A DNA stretch of 64,000 bases from Rubrivivax sp. (GTDB taxonomy: Bacteria; Pseudomonadota; Gammaproteobacteria; Burkholderiales; Burkholderiaceae_C): NCBI GenBank assembly GCA_016790425.1, contig JAEUPF010000025.1, forward strand, positions 62,001 to 126,000. Reading direction: 5' to 3'. The position numbers were made by a program, and so were the translations under genes. The number at the start of each line of letters is the position of its first letter. Positions within the stretch are counted from its first letter, which is position 1. Positions 1-8,416 of the stretch are shown here, piece by piece. The notes below the pieces were generated by a model. The model had not been told where the DNA came from. It made no database searches and worked only from the letters and a program-made list of their open reading frames with translations.

Positions 1-369
1 GGCGGCCAGCGCTTCTTCGTGCGCGCCGCGCCGCTCGTGCAGGTGGCCGAGGTTCAACAGCGCCGGCGCGAAGCCGGGCAGGCGCGCCAGGACACCCCGG
101 TACGCCTGCTCGGCGCCGGCGTCGTCACCGGCGGCGGACAGCGTCGTGCCCCAGTTGAAGCAGGCCACCGGCCAATGCGGCTCGTGCGGGTTGTGCCTCA
201 CCCAGGCCTCGTACAGCGCCGCGGCTTGCGCGCCCTGGCCGCGCGCGGCAAGCGCCTGCGCGCGCTCGATCAGTTCGCCCAGCGCGAGCGCCGGCCCGGG
301 CTTCCCGGGCGCTTCTGGCGCGTGGGTCTGCCTCTTCTCTGGAGCAACGAGGGCTTCGGCGGCGGCCAT
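1..369 (-). CDS. TPR-repeat protein, N-terminal part (SPINDLY/OGT-like?)
   Basis: The gene runs off the left edge, so only the first 123 residues are visible. It starts at the ATG read from 369. After a Pro/Ala-rich leader (about 1-28) there are helical repeats with TPR spacing (ALYEAWVRHNPHEPHWPVAC, then a repeat starting FNWGTTLSAAGD and another starting LLNLGHLHERRGAHEEAL). The phrase ALYEAWVRHNP followed by CFNWGTTL is, from memory, common at the N terminus of betaproteobacterial O-linked GlcNAc transferase (SPINDLY)-type proteins, but the glycosyltransferase part is outside the window. TPR identity is firm; the enzyme assignment is inference. No signal peptide is visible, so it is probably cytoplasmic. 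Confidence 0.7.
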   Translation of the reverse strand, partial: MAAAEALVAPEKRQTHAPEAPGKPGPALALGELIERAQALAARGQGAQAAALYEAWVRHNPHEPHWPVACFNWGTTLSAAGDDAGAEQAYRGVLARLPGFAPALLNLGHLHERRGAHEEALAA

Positions 370-596
370 GTGGCGTGGAGGGCGGAGGGACGGTCTCGCA
401 GCGTCCGCGCAGGCAGACGCCATCACGCGGCATGCTAGGAAGCACGGCCGGCGCCTGAAGGCGCATCAGCGGGGGGAAAGCGGTTCAGTTCGCTGGCTGG
501 CGTTCGGCGGCTGCTGCGCGCACGTTGCCCGCGCCAGACCGTTCAGCAGCGCTCCCGCTAGCATCGGCGCCGCGCCGAGGCCCGACGACACCGACC

Positions 597-1226
597 ATGC
601 CCGACTTCCCGAGCGACATCTACACCGAGCCCGCGAACATCGACGTCGACACGCTGGCCAACCTCGGCCCGCTGGCGCCGATGGCCGGCATCTGGCAAGG
701 CGAGCGCGGTCTGGACGTGAAGCCCAAGGCCGAGGGACCGAAGAAGCAGGCGTACGTCGAACGCATCGAGCTGCAGCCGATCGACCCGCAGACCAACGGC
801 CCGCAACTGCTGTACGGGCTGCGCTACCACACCCACATCACCAAGCCGGGGCAGGTGAAGACCTACCACGAGCAGGTGGGCTACTGGCTGTGGGAGCCGG
901 CCACCGGCACCGTGATCCACACGCTGACCATCCCGCGCGGGCAGACGGCCATGGCCGCCGGCACCGCCGCCGCCGGCGCGAAGACGTTCGAGCTGAAGGC
1001 CACGCAGGGCCTTCAAACCTGGGGCATCTGCTCGGCGCCGTTCCTCCAGCACGCGTTCCGCACCACCGAGTTCCGCATCCAGGTGACCGTCAACGACGAC
1101 GGCACCTGGGGCTACGAGGAAGACACGGTGCTGATGATCAAGGGCCGCGACGAGCCGTTCCACCACACCGACCGCAATCTGCTCGCCCGGATCGGCGAGC
1201 CGACGCGCAACCCGCTGGCGCGCTGA
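597..1226 (+). CDS. Nitrobindin-like haem-binding beta-barrel protein (DUF1794/FABP-like)
   Basis: A 209-residue cytoplasmic protein with no signal peptide. The ATG at 597 was chosen because the encoded protein then begins directly with the family-like region; an in-frame ATG 72 bases upstream adds only low-complexity sequence. Near the N terminus, residues 31-38 read GIWQGERG, the G-x-W-x-G signature of nitrobindin/THAP4-type ten-stranded barrels. The rest alternates as expected for beta strands (YGLRYHTHI, YHEQVGYWLWEP, GTVIHTLTIPRGQ). PFHHTDRN near the C terminus could supply the proximal haem histidine. Known members bind ferric haem and isomerise peroxynitrite or bind NO; that function is inferred here from family resemblance only. 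Confidence 0.75.
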   Translation: MPDFPSDIYTEPANIDVDTLANLGPLAPMAGIWQGERGLDVKPKAEGPKKQAYVERIELQPIDPQTNGPQLLYGLRYHTHITKPGQVKTYHEQVGYWLWEPATGTVIHTLTIPRGQTAMAAGTAAAGAKTFELKATQGLQTWGICSAPFLQHAFRTTEFRIQVTVNDDGTWGYEEDTVLMIKGRDEPFHHTDRNLLARIGEPTRNPLAR

Positions 1227-1258
1227 ACCACGCGGGCAACCACCCCGGAGGGCTGGCC

Positions 1259-2053
1259 GTGACGATGACCGCGACGAAGACCGTGACGAAGCACGTGGCG
1301 CAGCAAGCGCGCCGGCGCCGCTGGCGCGCCGCGGCGCGACTGGCGGCCGGCGCGGCGCTGGCGCTCGGCGCCGCCGGCCCGGTGCTGGCACAGGACGGCG
1401 GCCTCGCCGTCTCGGCCGGCGTGCGCGCCTGGTACACGCACTGGACCACGTTCAGCTACTACGACGGCGGCGGGCCGGTGAACCTGGCGCTCACGCAGAC
1501 CTCGGGCCCGGCGACCTGGGTCTTCCTGCCCACGGCCAGCGTGCGCTGGGGCAACTGGTTCGGCGCCGCGAGCATCTTCCCCAGCACGAGCTTCGATTTC
1601 ACCGACGGCAGCAGCACCAAGCGCTCGGAGCTCGACGTCAACGTCGGCTACGCGGTGCTGCCGGGGCTCAACCTGACGCTCGGCTACAAGAAGGTCTCGC
1701 AGCGCGGCGACTTCCGCTACGAGCCGAAGGGCCCGGTGGCCGGCATCAGCGCCAACGCGCCGCTCGCCGGTGCCTTCTCGCTGTACGGCTCGCTCGGCCT
1801 CGGGCGGCTGAAGACGCCGGCGAGAAACGGCGACCCCAAGGTCGTCGACTTCAAGGCCGACTACCGCCTCACCGAAGTGGGCCTGGCCTACGCGCTCCCC
1901 GGCAGCGCCTTCGTGCAGCGCTGGACGATCACCGCCGGCCACCGCATCCAGGTGATGCGCTCCAAGGACGCATTCACGTCGGCCACCGGCCAGGCGCAGG
2001 ACGGCATCGACACCGCCCAGGGGTTCACGCTCGGCGTGCTGGCGACGTTCTGA
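1259..2053 (+). CDS. Small outer-membrane beta-barrel protein
   Basis: About 264 residues. GTG 1259 is preferred over ATG 1265 because GGAGG at 1247-1251 lies 7 bases before it. The N terminus is rich in Arg, followed by a hydrophobic core ending VLAQDGG, a clear Sec signal peptide. The mature part has alternating strands with aromatic girdles (GVRAWYTHWTTFSYYDGG, VGYAVLPGLNLTLGYKKV, GVLATF) and ends in Phe, the typical C-terminal residue for Bam-dependent insertion. About eight strands would fit the length. No characterised family was recognised; a lipid- or porin-like role would be guesswork. It follows the nitrobindin-like gene by 32 bases and may be co-transcribed. Confidence 0.7.
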   Translation: MTMTATKTVTKHVAQQARRRRWRAAARLAAGAALALGAAGPVLAQDGGLAVSAGVRAWYTHWTTFSYYDGGGPVNLALTQTSGPATWVFLPTASVRWGNWFGAASIFPSTSFDFTDGSSTKRSELDVNVGYAVLPGLNLTLGYKKVSQRGDFRYEPKGPVAGISANAPLAGAFSLYGSLGLGRLKTPARNGDPKVVDFKADYRLTEVGLAYALPGSAFVQRWTITAGHRIQVMRSKDAFTSATGQAQDGIDTAQGFTLGVLATF

Positions 2054-2092
2054 GCGGCTGCACCGGCGCGCCGGCAGCGCCGCCGGCGCGGT

Positions 2093-3142
2093 TCAGAACG
2101 CCGGCGGCACGTCGGCTTCGCCCGGGCAGCCGGCAAAGCAGAAGCGGCCGGTGAACGAGCCGTAGATGTACGGCGTCTGGCGCTTGCGGTAGTCGCGCAG
2201 CGTCTCGGCCTCGACACCGGCGGTGACGCGCTTGATGAACTCCTCCACCGGCTGGCCGCGCGTGCCGATGTGCTCCAGCACATGGCGCGTCAGCGGGCCG
2301 TTGCGGCCCTCGCCGTCGAAGGCCGCTTCCCGGGCGCCGGTGGCATACAGCACGATGGTGGCCGGCGGCGCATCCTTGATCGGTGCCAGCCCGGTGGCGG
2401 CACGCGACTGCGATTCGAGCGCCCGCAGCAGGCGCGTGCGGCTGCCGCTGGCCGCACTCGTGCCGGCCGCGCCGGCCGTGCCACTCGCGCCACTCGTGCC
2501 ACTCGTGCCGGCCGCGCCGGCCGTGCCGCGCGACGGTGTCGCAGCAGCCGTCGCGGCGGTGTTGCCCGCGACGCGCGCCCCGGCCGGGCGGTCCGGTCGC
2601 GGCGTGCCGTCGTCGAACAGGTCGTTGCGGCAGGCGTCCAGGATGATGAGCTGGAAGCGCGTCGGCCGCCCGCGCAGGCGCTCGAACAGTTCGTCGATGC
2701 CGTAGAGCACGCGCAGCGGCTGCGCCAGCGCCTCGTCGGGCTGCGCCTGGGTGGGAATGAGGTAGTTGGCGTTGCCCGCCTGCACGCCGTGGCCCGAGTA
2801 GTGAACGACGCCCACGGCGCCCGGCGTCAGCAAGGCCAGGTACTCGGCCACGCGCGCTTCGAACTCGGCGCGGTTGCGCAGGTTCTGGTGGCACAGCGTG
2901 CGAAAGCCCAGGCGCCGCAGCGCCGCGCACATGTCGGCGGCGTCGTTGGCCGGGTTGACGAGGACCGGCGCGTTCTCGTAGGCCGCGTTGCCGATCACCA
3001 GCGCCACCCGCGGCGCCGCGCCGCCGCGCGGACCGGCGGCACAAGCAGCCAGCAGCCAAGCCGCCGCCGTTGCTGCGAGAAGCCAGACGAACAGACCGCG
3101 GCGTTGGAGGGACACGCGGAAATTATGCGCGTCGTCGAGCAC
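2093..3142 (-). CDS. Caspase-like (peptidase C14) lipoprotein
   Basis: 349 residues from the GTG read at 3142; a second GTG 27 bases downstream would give a more compact signal peptide. A hydrophobic segment ends LLAAC (Cys34), a lipobox, so the protein is probably membrane-anchored in the periplasm. The caspase fold begins RVALVIGNAAYENAPVL; the catalytic His is in HYSGHG (His118) and the catalytic Cys in LDACRND (Cys171), both intact. Residues about 194-236 are a Gly/Thr/Ala/Ser low-complexity insert encoded by short repeats, lying between the p20-like and the C-terminal part. Family members (metacaspase-like or orthocaspases) cleave after basic residues; substrate unknown. Convergent with the outer-membrane barrel gene. 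Confidence 0.85.
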   Translation of the reverse strand: MLDDAHNFRVSLQRRGLFVWLLAATAAAWLLAACAAGPRGGAAPRVALVIGNAAYENAPVLVNPANDAADMCAALRRLGFRTLCHQNLRNRAEFEARVAEYLALLTPGAVGVVHYSGHGVQAGNANYLIPTQAQPDEALAQPLRVLYGIDELFERLRGRPTRFQLIILDACRNDLFDDGTPRPDRPAGARVAGNTAATAAATPSRGTAGAAGTSGTSGASGTAGAAGTSAASGSRTRLLRALESQSRAATGLAPIKDAPPATIVLYATGAREAAFDGEGRNGPLTRHVLEHIGTRGQPVEEFIKRVTAGVEAETLRDYRKRQTPYIYGSFTGRFCFAGCPGEADVPPAF

Positions 3143-3241
3143 TGTGGCGGCGCCGGCTTGGACCCCGCGCGCCGGCTGCGCAGGCGCGCAGGGCGCACTG
3201 GGAGCACAGGGCGCGCGGCCGCGTCAGCGGCCTCAGCGGCG

Positions 3242-3574
3242 TCAGGCCCGGGAGGCGCTGCGCCGGGCCACCCAGTAGGCGGCGCCCGACGCGCCATAAC
3301 GCTCGGCGTGCGGCGTCTCGCGCGGCAGGCTGAAGCGGCCGCCGGGCCCGAGGTGGCGCGTCTGGCCGGCGACGGTGAGCCACATCTCACCGCGCACCAC
3401 CACCGCCTCGGCATCGAAGGGGTGCGTGTGCGTGCCCACCACGGTGTGCGGCGCCCACTCGCGTTCGAGCACCTCGTCGAAACCGGCCGCCAGCATCTGC
3501 GCGCGCCAGGCGTCCAGGCTCGATGGCACCGGCACCGGGTCGGGGAAGCTGGCAGCGGCGGCGGCATGCGACAT
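3242..3574 (-). CDS. Small cupin-domain protein
   Basis: A 110-residue single-domain cupin. Motif 1 is recognisable as GTHTHPFDAEAVVVRGEMWL (His-x-His and downstream Glu as metal ligands) and motif 2 as GRFSLPRETPHAER with the third His. The ATG at 3574 is the only good start. Proteins of this size and pattern are usually metal-binding enzymes or sensors acting on small molecules; substrate cannot be told from sequence. It is divergent from the acyl-CoA synthetase gene, with 148 bases between the starts. Confidence 0.8.
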   Translation of the reverse strand: MSHAAAAASFPDPVPVPSSLDAWRAQMLAAGFDEVLEREWAPHTVVGTHTHPFDAEAVVVRGEMWLTVAGQTRHLGPGGRFSLPRETPHAERYGASGAAYWVARRSASRA

Positions 3575-3722
3575 GGTCGATTCCTTCTCGCGGCGGCAAG
3601 CCTAGCAGCTTCGCCAGCCGCACCGCCTCACCGGCGCGCCCGCGCGTGCGCCTTTGAGCCCGGTCATGCCGCTGTCGCGGCAACCGCCTAGACTGGGCCG
3701 TTTCGCCTCGCCCGCCCACCCC

Positions 3723-6563
3723 ATGAGCATCCGCCACCTCGACGACCTGTTCGAACCGGCTTCGGTCGCCGTCGTCGGCGCTTCCACGCAGCCGGGCACT
3801 GTGGGCTACACGGTGTGGCGCAACCTGCGCTCGGGCTCGTTCGCCGGGCCGCTGTGGGCGGTGAACTCGAACCACGGCGAAGTGCAAGGCGACAAGGCCT
3901 ATGCCAGCGTGAGCGAACTGCCCGGCGTGCCGGCGCTGGCCGTCATCTGCACGCCGCCGGCCAGCGTCCCTGCGCTCATCGCCGAACTGGGCGCGCGCGG
4001 CACGCGGGCGGCGGTGGTGCTCACCGCCGGGCTCACCGCCGAGCACAGGCAGGCGATGCTCGATGCGGCGCGCACGCATGTGCTGCGCATCCTCGGGCCC
4101 AACTGCCTGGGCCTGCTGTCGCCGCCGGTGGGGTTGAACGCGAGCTTCGCGCCCGACCACGTGGCCGCCGGGTCGCTGGCCTTCGTCTCGCAAAGCGGCG
4201 CACTCGCCACCGCGGTGCTCGACTGGGCGCGCGCGCGCGGCATCGGCTTCTCGCGCGTGGTCTCGCTGGGCGAGGGCGCCGACGTCGACTTCGGCGACAT
4301 GCTCGACTGGCTGGCCAGCGACGCGCGCACGCGCGCGGTGCTGATGTACGCCGAGTCGCTGTCCGGGCCCGCCGGGCCATCGAGTGTCGCGCGCAAGTTC
4401 ATGAGCGCGGCCAGGGGCGCGGCACGCAACAAGCCGGTGCTGCTGGTGAAGGCCGGCCGCAGCCCCTCGGGCGAACGCGCCGCCGCCTCGCACACCGGGG
4501 CCCTGGCCGGCAGCGACCTCGTCATCGACGCCGCCGTGCGGCGCGCCGGCATGCTGCGCGTGGGCACGCTGCAGGACCTGTTCATCGCCGCCGAGACGCT
4601 GACGCGCTTCAAGCTCGCCGCCTCGCTGATGCGCGGCCCCGGCGCCGAGGCGCTGGCGCGGCTGACGCTGGTGACCAACGGCGGCGGTGCCGGCGTGCTG
4701 GCCGCCGACGCGGCCGCGGCCGAAGGGCTGGAGCTGGCGCCGCTGGCGCCGGCCACGGTGGCCGCGCTCGACCTCGGCCTGCCGGCCAACTGGTCGCGCG
4801 GCAACCCGGTCGACATCATCGGTGATGCACCGGTCGAGCGTTATGTGTTCACCTTCTCCACGCTGCTGGCGGCGGCCGAGACCGGCACCGTGCTGTTCAT
4901 GCACGCGCCCACGGCCATCGTGCCGGCGCGCGAGATCGCCGCGGCGCTGCTGCCGCTGCTGAAGCAGTACCCGGGGCGCGTGGCCAGCGTGTGGCTGGGC
5001 GCCGCCGCGGTGGCCGAGGCGCGCGCGCTGTTCATCGATGCCGGCGTGCCGGTGTACGACACGCCCGAGCAGGCGGTGCAGGCGCTGGGCATGCTGGTGC
5101 AGTACCGGCGCAATCAGGAGCAGCTGCTCGAAGCGCCGGCCGATGCGCCGCCGGCGCCGGCGCCCGGCGCTTCACCGGCGTCGGCGCCCGCGCCGGCGCC
5201 CTCGTCCGCAGCCTCCTCGGCTTTGTCGGCGCCGCCAGCCACCGGCCCCGGCAGCCGCGAAGCCGCCCGCGCGGTGCGCGAACTCGTCGACGCCGCGCTC
5301 GCCGCCGGCCGCGAGATGCTGACCGAGCCCGAAGCGAAGACGCTGCTGGCCGCCGCCGGCATCCCGGTGGTGCACACGCGCACGGTGATCGCCTCGCCGA
5401 TTGCCGCCGCGGCCGCCGCCACCGCGCTCGGCTATCCGGTGGTGCTGAAGATCCTGGCGCCCGAGATCACGCACAAGAGCGACGTCGGCGGCGTCGTGCT
5501 CGACCTCGGCTCGCCGGCCGAGGTGGTGGAAGCGGCCACGCGCATGCTCGAGCGCGTGGCGGCGCGCCGGCCCGACGCGCACATCGAAGGCTTCACGCTG
5601 CAGCCGATGGTGCGCCGGCCGCGCGCGCTGGAGCTGATCGCCGGCACCCACGTCGACCCGCTGTTCGGCCCGGTGATCCTCTTCGGCGCCGGCGGCACGC
5701 GCGTCGAGGTGGTGGCCGATCGCGCCGTGGCGCTGCCGCCGCTGAACGAGCCGCTGGCGCGCGCGCTGGTGGCGCGCACGCGGGTGGCCCGGCTGCTGGC
5801 CGGCTGGCGCGACGTGCCGCCGGCCGACGCGCAGGCGCTGCACGGCGCGCTGATCGCGCTGTCGCACCTCGTCGCCGCCGAGCCGCGCATCGCCGAGCTC
5901 GACATCAATCCGCTGCTGGCCGACGCCGAAGGCGTGATCGCGCTGGACGCGCGCGTGCGCATCAGCGCCAACGCGCCGGGCGGCGCGGCCCGCTTCGCCA
6001 TCCGCGCCTACCCGGCCGAACTCACCGAGTCGTACGTGTGGACCCCCGCCGAGGGCGCGCCGCGCGAGATCACGATCCGGCCGATCCGCCCCGAGGACGA
6101 AGCGCGCCACCTCGACCTGCTGGAGCGCACCAGCGCCGAGGACATCCGTCTGCGCATCTTCTACTCGCGCCGGAGCATCGAGCGCAGCGAACTGGCCCGC
6201 CTGACGCAGATCGACTACGAGCGCGAGATGGCCTTCGTCGCCGTGGCCGCGGTGCCCGCCGGCACCGGCCCCGGCGGCGGCGACAGCGAGACGCTGGGCG
6301 TGGTGCGCACCGTCACCGACCCCGACAACCAGGAGGCCGAGTTCGGCATCCTCGTTCGCAGCGACCTGCAAGGCGCGCACCTCGGGCAACGCCTGCTGTC
6401 GAAGATCATCGCCTACCAGAAGGCGCGCGGCACGCAGCGCATCACCGCCACCGTGCTGCGCGAGAACGTGAAGATGCTCGGCCTGGCCAAGCAGCTGGGC
6501 ATGACGTCGCAGGCCAACGCGATGGAACCGGGGACGGTGAAGGTGGCGCTGGCGCTGAACTGA
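3723..6563 (+). CDS. ADP-forming acyl-CoA synthetase fused to GNAT acetyltransferase
   Basis: 946 residues. ATG 3723 is chosen because the CoA-binding Rossmann domain begins right after it (DLFEPASVAVVGASTQPGTV). Domain order: CoA-binding (about 10-130), succinyl-CoA-ligase-like domains with the phospho-His motif AASHTGALAGSD (His near residue 256), a Pro/Ala-rich linker (about 472-515), ATP-grasp (about 530-760, starting MLTEPEAKTLLAAAGIPV), and a GNAT domain (about 780-946, REITIRPIRPEDEARHLDLL). This is the architecture of bacterial protein acetyltransferases of the Pat/PatZ type, which acetylate lysines such as that of acetyl-CoA synthetase; the catalytic His seems present, so ligase activity may be retained. 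Cytoplasmic. Confidence 0.9.
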   Translation: MSIRHLDDLFEPASVAVVGASTQPGTVGYTVWRNLRSGSFAGPLWAVNSNHGEVQGDKAYASVSELPGVPALAVICTPPASVPALIAELGARGTRAAVVLTAGLTAEHRQAMLDAARTHVLRILGPNCLGLLSPPVGLNASFAPDHVAAGSLAFVSQSGALATAVLDWARARGIGFSRVVSLGEGADVDFGDMLDWLASDARTRAVLMYAESLSGPAGPSSVARKFMSAARGAARNKPVLLVKAGRSPSGERAAASHTGALAGSDLVIDAAVRRAGMLRVGTLQDLFIAAETLTRFKLAASLMRGPGAEALARLTLVTNGGGAGVLAADAAAAEGLELAPLAPATVAALDLGLPANWSRGNPVDIIGDAPVERYVFTFSTLLAAAETGTVLFMHAPTAIVPAREIAAALLPLLKQYPGRVASVWLGAAAVAEARALFIDAGVPVYDTPEQAVQALGMLVQYRRNQEQLLEAPADAPPAPAPGASPASAPAPAPSSAASSALSAPPATGPGSREAARAVRELVDAALAAGREMLTEPEAKTLLAAAGIPVVHTRTVIASPIAAAAAATALGYPVVLKILAPEITHKSDVGGVVLDLGSPAEVVEAATRMLERVAARRPDAHIEGFTLQPMVRRPRALELIAGTHVDPLFGPVILFGAGGTRVEVVADRAVALPPLNEPLARALVARTRVARLLAGWRDVPPADAQALHGALIALSHLVAAEPRIAELDINPLLADAEGVIALDARVRISANAPGGAARFAIRAYPAELTESYVWTPAEGAPREITIRPIRPEDEARHLDLLERTSAEDIRLRIFYSRRSIERSELARLTQIDYEREMAFVAVAAVPAGTGPGGGDSETLGVVRTVTDPDNQEAEFGILVRSDLQGAHLGQRLLSKIIAYQKARGTQRITATVLRENVKMLGLAKQLGMTSQANAMEPGTVKVALALN

Positions 6564-6616
6564 CTCGCCCGCGCCGGGCGCGCCGGGCGCGCCGGGGCGA
6601 TGCGCACAATGGCCGC

Positions 6617-7537
6617 ATGACGAGCTCCGGTCCGCGTCCCGTTTCCGCCGCGCTCAGCGGCGCCGCCTTCGCCACGCTGCTGCTCATCGCGCTGATGATG
6701 GGCGCCAACCACGTCGCGGCGCGGCTGGCGTTCGACAACGGCGTCGACGTCGTCACCGCGGTGTGCGTGCGCAGCGGCGTCACGGCGGCGGTGGTGGCGC
6801 TCATCGTCTGGCGCCAGCGGGTGCCGCTGGCGCTGCACGCCCGCCATCGCTGGGCGCTGCCGGCGATCGGCGTGCTGATCGCGCTGCAAAGCTACTGCCT
6901 GTACTCGGCGGTGGCGCGGCTGCCGGTGGCGCTGGCGCTGCTGGCGTTCAACCTGTACCCGCTGTGCACGGCGCTGTGGGCGCGCGTGCTGTACGGCCAC
7001 CGCGCCGAGCGCCGCGTGCTGGTCGCGATGCCGGTCATCCTGGCCGGCCTGGCGCTGGCGCTCGACGTGCTCGGCGCCGCTTCGGGGCTCAGCGCCGGCG
7101 CGCACTGGGGCCGCATCGGCGCCGGCGTCGCCTTCGCCGTGGCGGCGGCGCTGATCTTCGGCCTGGCGCTCGTGCTGACGCAGCACGAGGCGGGCACGCT
7201 CGACGGCCGCGTGCGCACCGCCAGCACGATGGCGCTCGTGGGCACCATCGCCTTCGCCGCCGGCGTCGCGCAAGGCGGCTTTCACTGGCCCGTGGCCGCC
7301 GCCGGCTGGTGGGGGCTGGCGGTGCTGACGTTCCTCTACGGCACCGCGTTCACGATCATGTTCACCGTGCTGCCCAAGCTGGGCGTGGTGGGCAACTCGG
7401 CGATCATGAACGTCGAGCCGATCTTCGCCCTCGTTCTCGCCTGGGCCATCCTCGGCCAGCGCATCGCCGCGATGCAGGTGGCCGGCGGGCTGCTGGTCGT
7501 TGCCTGCGTCGTCTGGCTCGGCTTGCGGCGGCGCTAG
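6617..7537 (+). CDS. EamA/DMT-family transporter
   Basis: 306 residues with about ten hydrophobic helices in two five-helix halves, the drug/metabolite transporter layout. The first half starts ALSGAAFATLLLIALMMGANHVAARL; the second contains LTFLYGTAFTIMFTVLPKLG and NVEPIFALVLAWAILGQRI, the conserved loop-Pro region of EamA repeat 2. Inner-membrane exporter of amino acids or other metabolites; substrate unknown. It starts 53 bases after the synthetase and ends just before the 8-bp tandem array. Confidence 0.88.
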   Translation: MTSSGPRPVSAALSGAAFATLLLIALMMGANHVAARLAFDNGVDVVTAVCVRSGVTAAVVALIVWRQRVPLALHARHRWALPAIGVLIALQSYCLYSAVARLPVALALLAFNLYPLCTALWARVLYGHRAERRVLVAMPVILAGLALALDVLGAASGLSAGAHWGRIGAGVAFAVAAALIFGLALVLTQHEAGTLDGRVRTASTMALVGTIAFAAGVAQGGFHWPVAAAGWWGLAVLTFLYGTAFTIMFTVLPKLGVVGNSAIMNVEPIFALVLAWAILGQRIAAMQVAGGLLVVACVVWLGLRRR

Positions 7538-7551
7538 CGAGCACGCGCTCG

Positions 7552-7652
7552 CCGCTCAGCTCAGCCGCTCAGCCGCTCAGCCGCTCAGCCGCTCAGCCGC
7601 TCAGCCGCTCAGCCGCTCAGCCGCTCAGCCGCTCAGCCGCTCAGCCGCTCAG
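7552..7652. repeat. Tandem array of the octamer CCGCTCAG
   Basis: Eleven perfect head-to-tail copies of CCGCTCAG occupy 7565-7652, with one further copy at 7552-7559 offset by a partial unit. There are no spacers, so it is a simple-sequence (slippage-prone) repeat, not CRISPR. It fills the gap between the convergent EamA and kinase-like genes. The last copy supplies the TGA stop of the minus-strand gene (7649-7651). Because the unit is 8 bp and holds TGA on the minus strand, the array places stops in all three minus-strand frames. Confidence 0.97.
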
Positions 7653-8416
7653 CCGCGCGGCAGCGCGACGACGACGCGCTCGCCGCGCGGCACCGCTTCG
7701 CGCTCGACGGGCAGGCCGAGCGCGCGGGCGAACCACTGCAGCAGGCTCGAAGCGAGCGTGTCGCGCGCCGGGCTCTGCGCGGCCGGCTCGCTGCTCACCG
7801 CGGCAACCAGGCGCACGGCGCCGCCGTCGGCCGGCAGCTCGATCTGCAGGCGCACGGCGCGGCCCTGCTGCAGCGCATGCTCGACCATCAGGTCCAGGAG
7901 GTGCTTCAGTGCCGCCGGGTTGGCCAGCACCGGCTCGCTGCACGCCGGGCCGTGCAGTTCCACGCCCTGGCGCGCGGCTTCGGCGCTCCACTCGGCCACC
8001 GTCTGCAGCAGCGCCAGGCCGAGGTCGACGCTTTCCTGCCTGAGCTGCTGCGCGCGCGCCACCACGTGCGCGAGTTCCTGCAACTGCAGCCCGAACGCCT
8101 CGAGCCGCGCCAGTTCGCCGGCGGCCGTCGCGGGCGAAGCGATGGCGCGCGAGGCCACCGCGGCCAGCCGCTCGCCCACCGCGGCCAGCAAGGGCAGCGG
8201 CAATGCCGCCGCGGCAGCGTTGCCGTTGCCGTTGCCGTTGCCGGTGCCCGGGCGCGGCGCAGCAGCCGGCGCGGGCGCCATCGGGGCCGCCAGCGGTGAG
8301 GCCGGTGGCTCGGAAGCCGAGTGCATGGCCAGGGGCGTCGAGGCCCTCGGGGTGGCGCGCGGCTCGGCAGGGTCGGTGCGGTAGACGGCGCGCAAGGTCG
8401 AAGCAGCAGCGTTCAT
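7649..8416 (-). CDS. Kinase-like protein with degenerate HATPase-type domain
   Basis: 255 residues from the ATG at 8416, which overlaps the stop of the upstream ATPase gene as ATGA, so translation is coupled. The N-terminal third is Ala/Pro-rich with a (Gly-Asn)n run coded by a hexanucleotide repeat near 8217-8243. The middle is a long helical hairpin (LARLEAFGLQLQELAHVVAR and following) like a histidine-kinase dimerisation stem, but without the H-box. The C-terminal part (HLLDLMVEHALQQGRAVRLQ, then VRLVAAVSS and RVVVALPRG) resembles a HATPase fold with an eroded N-box and no clear G-boxes. It may be a regulatory partner of the ATPase rather than an active kinase. No family name is offered. 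Confidence 0.6.
   Translation of the reverse strand: MNAAASTLRAVYRTDPAEPRATPRASTPLAMHSASEPPASPLAAPMAPAPAAAPRPGTGNGNGNGNAAAAALPLPLLAAVGERLAAVASRAIASPATAAGELARLEAFGLQLQELAHVVARAQQLRQESVDLGLALLQTVAEWSAEAARQGVELHGPACSEPVLANPAALKHLLDLMVEHALQQGRAVRLQIELPADGGAVRLVAAVSSEPAAQSPARDTLASSLLQWFARALGLPVEREAVPRGERVVVALPRG

Noticed and set aside
7552..7652. Possible CRISPR array
   Set aside because: The 8-bp units are contiguous with no spacers, and no cas genes are near.
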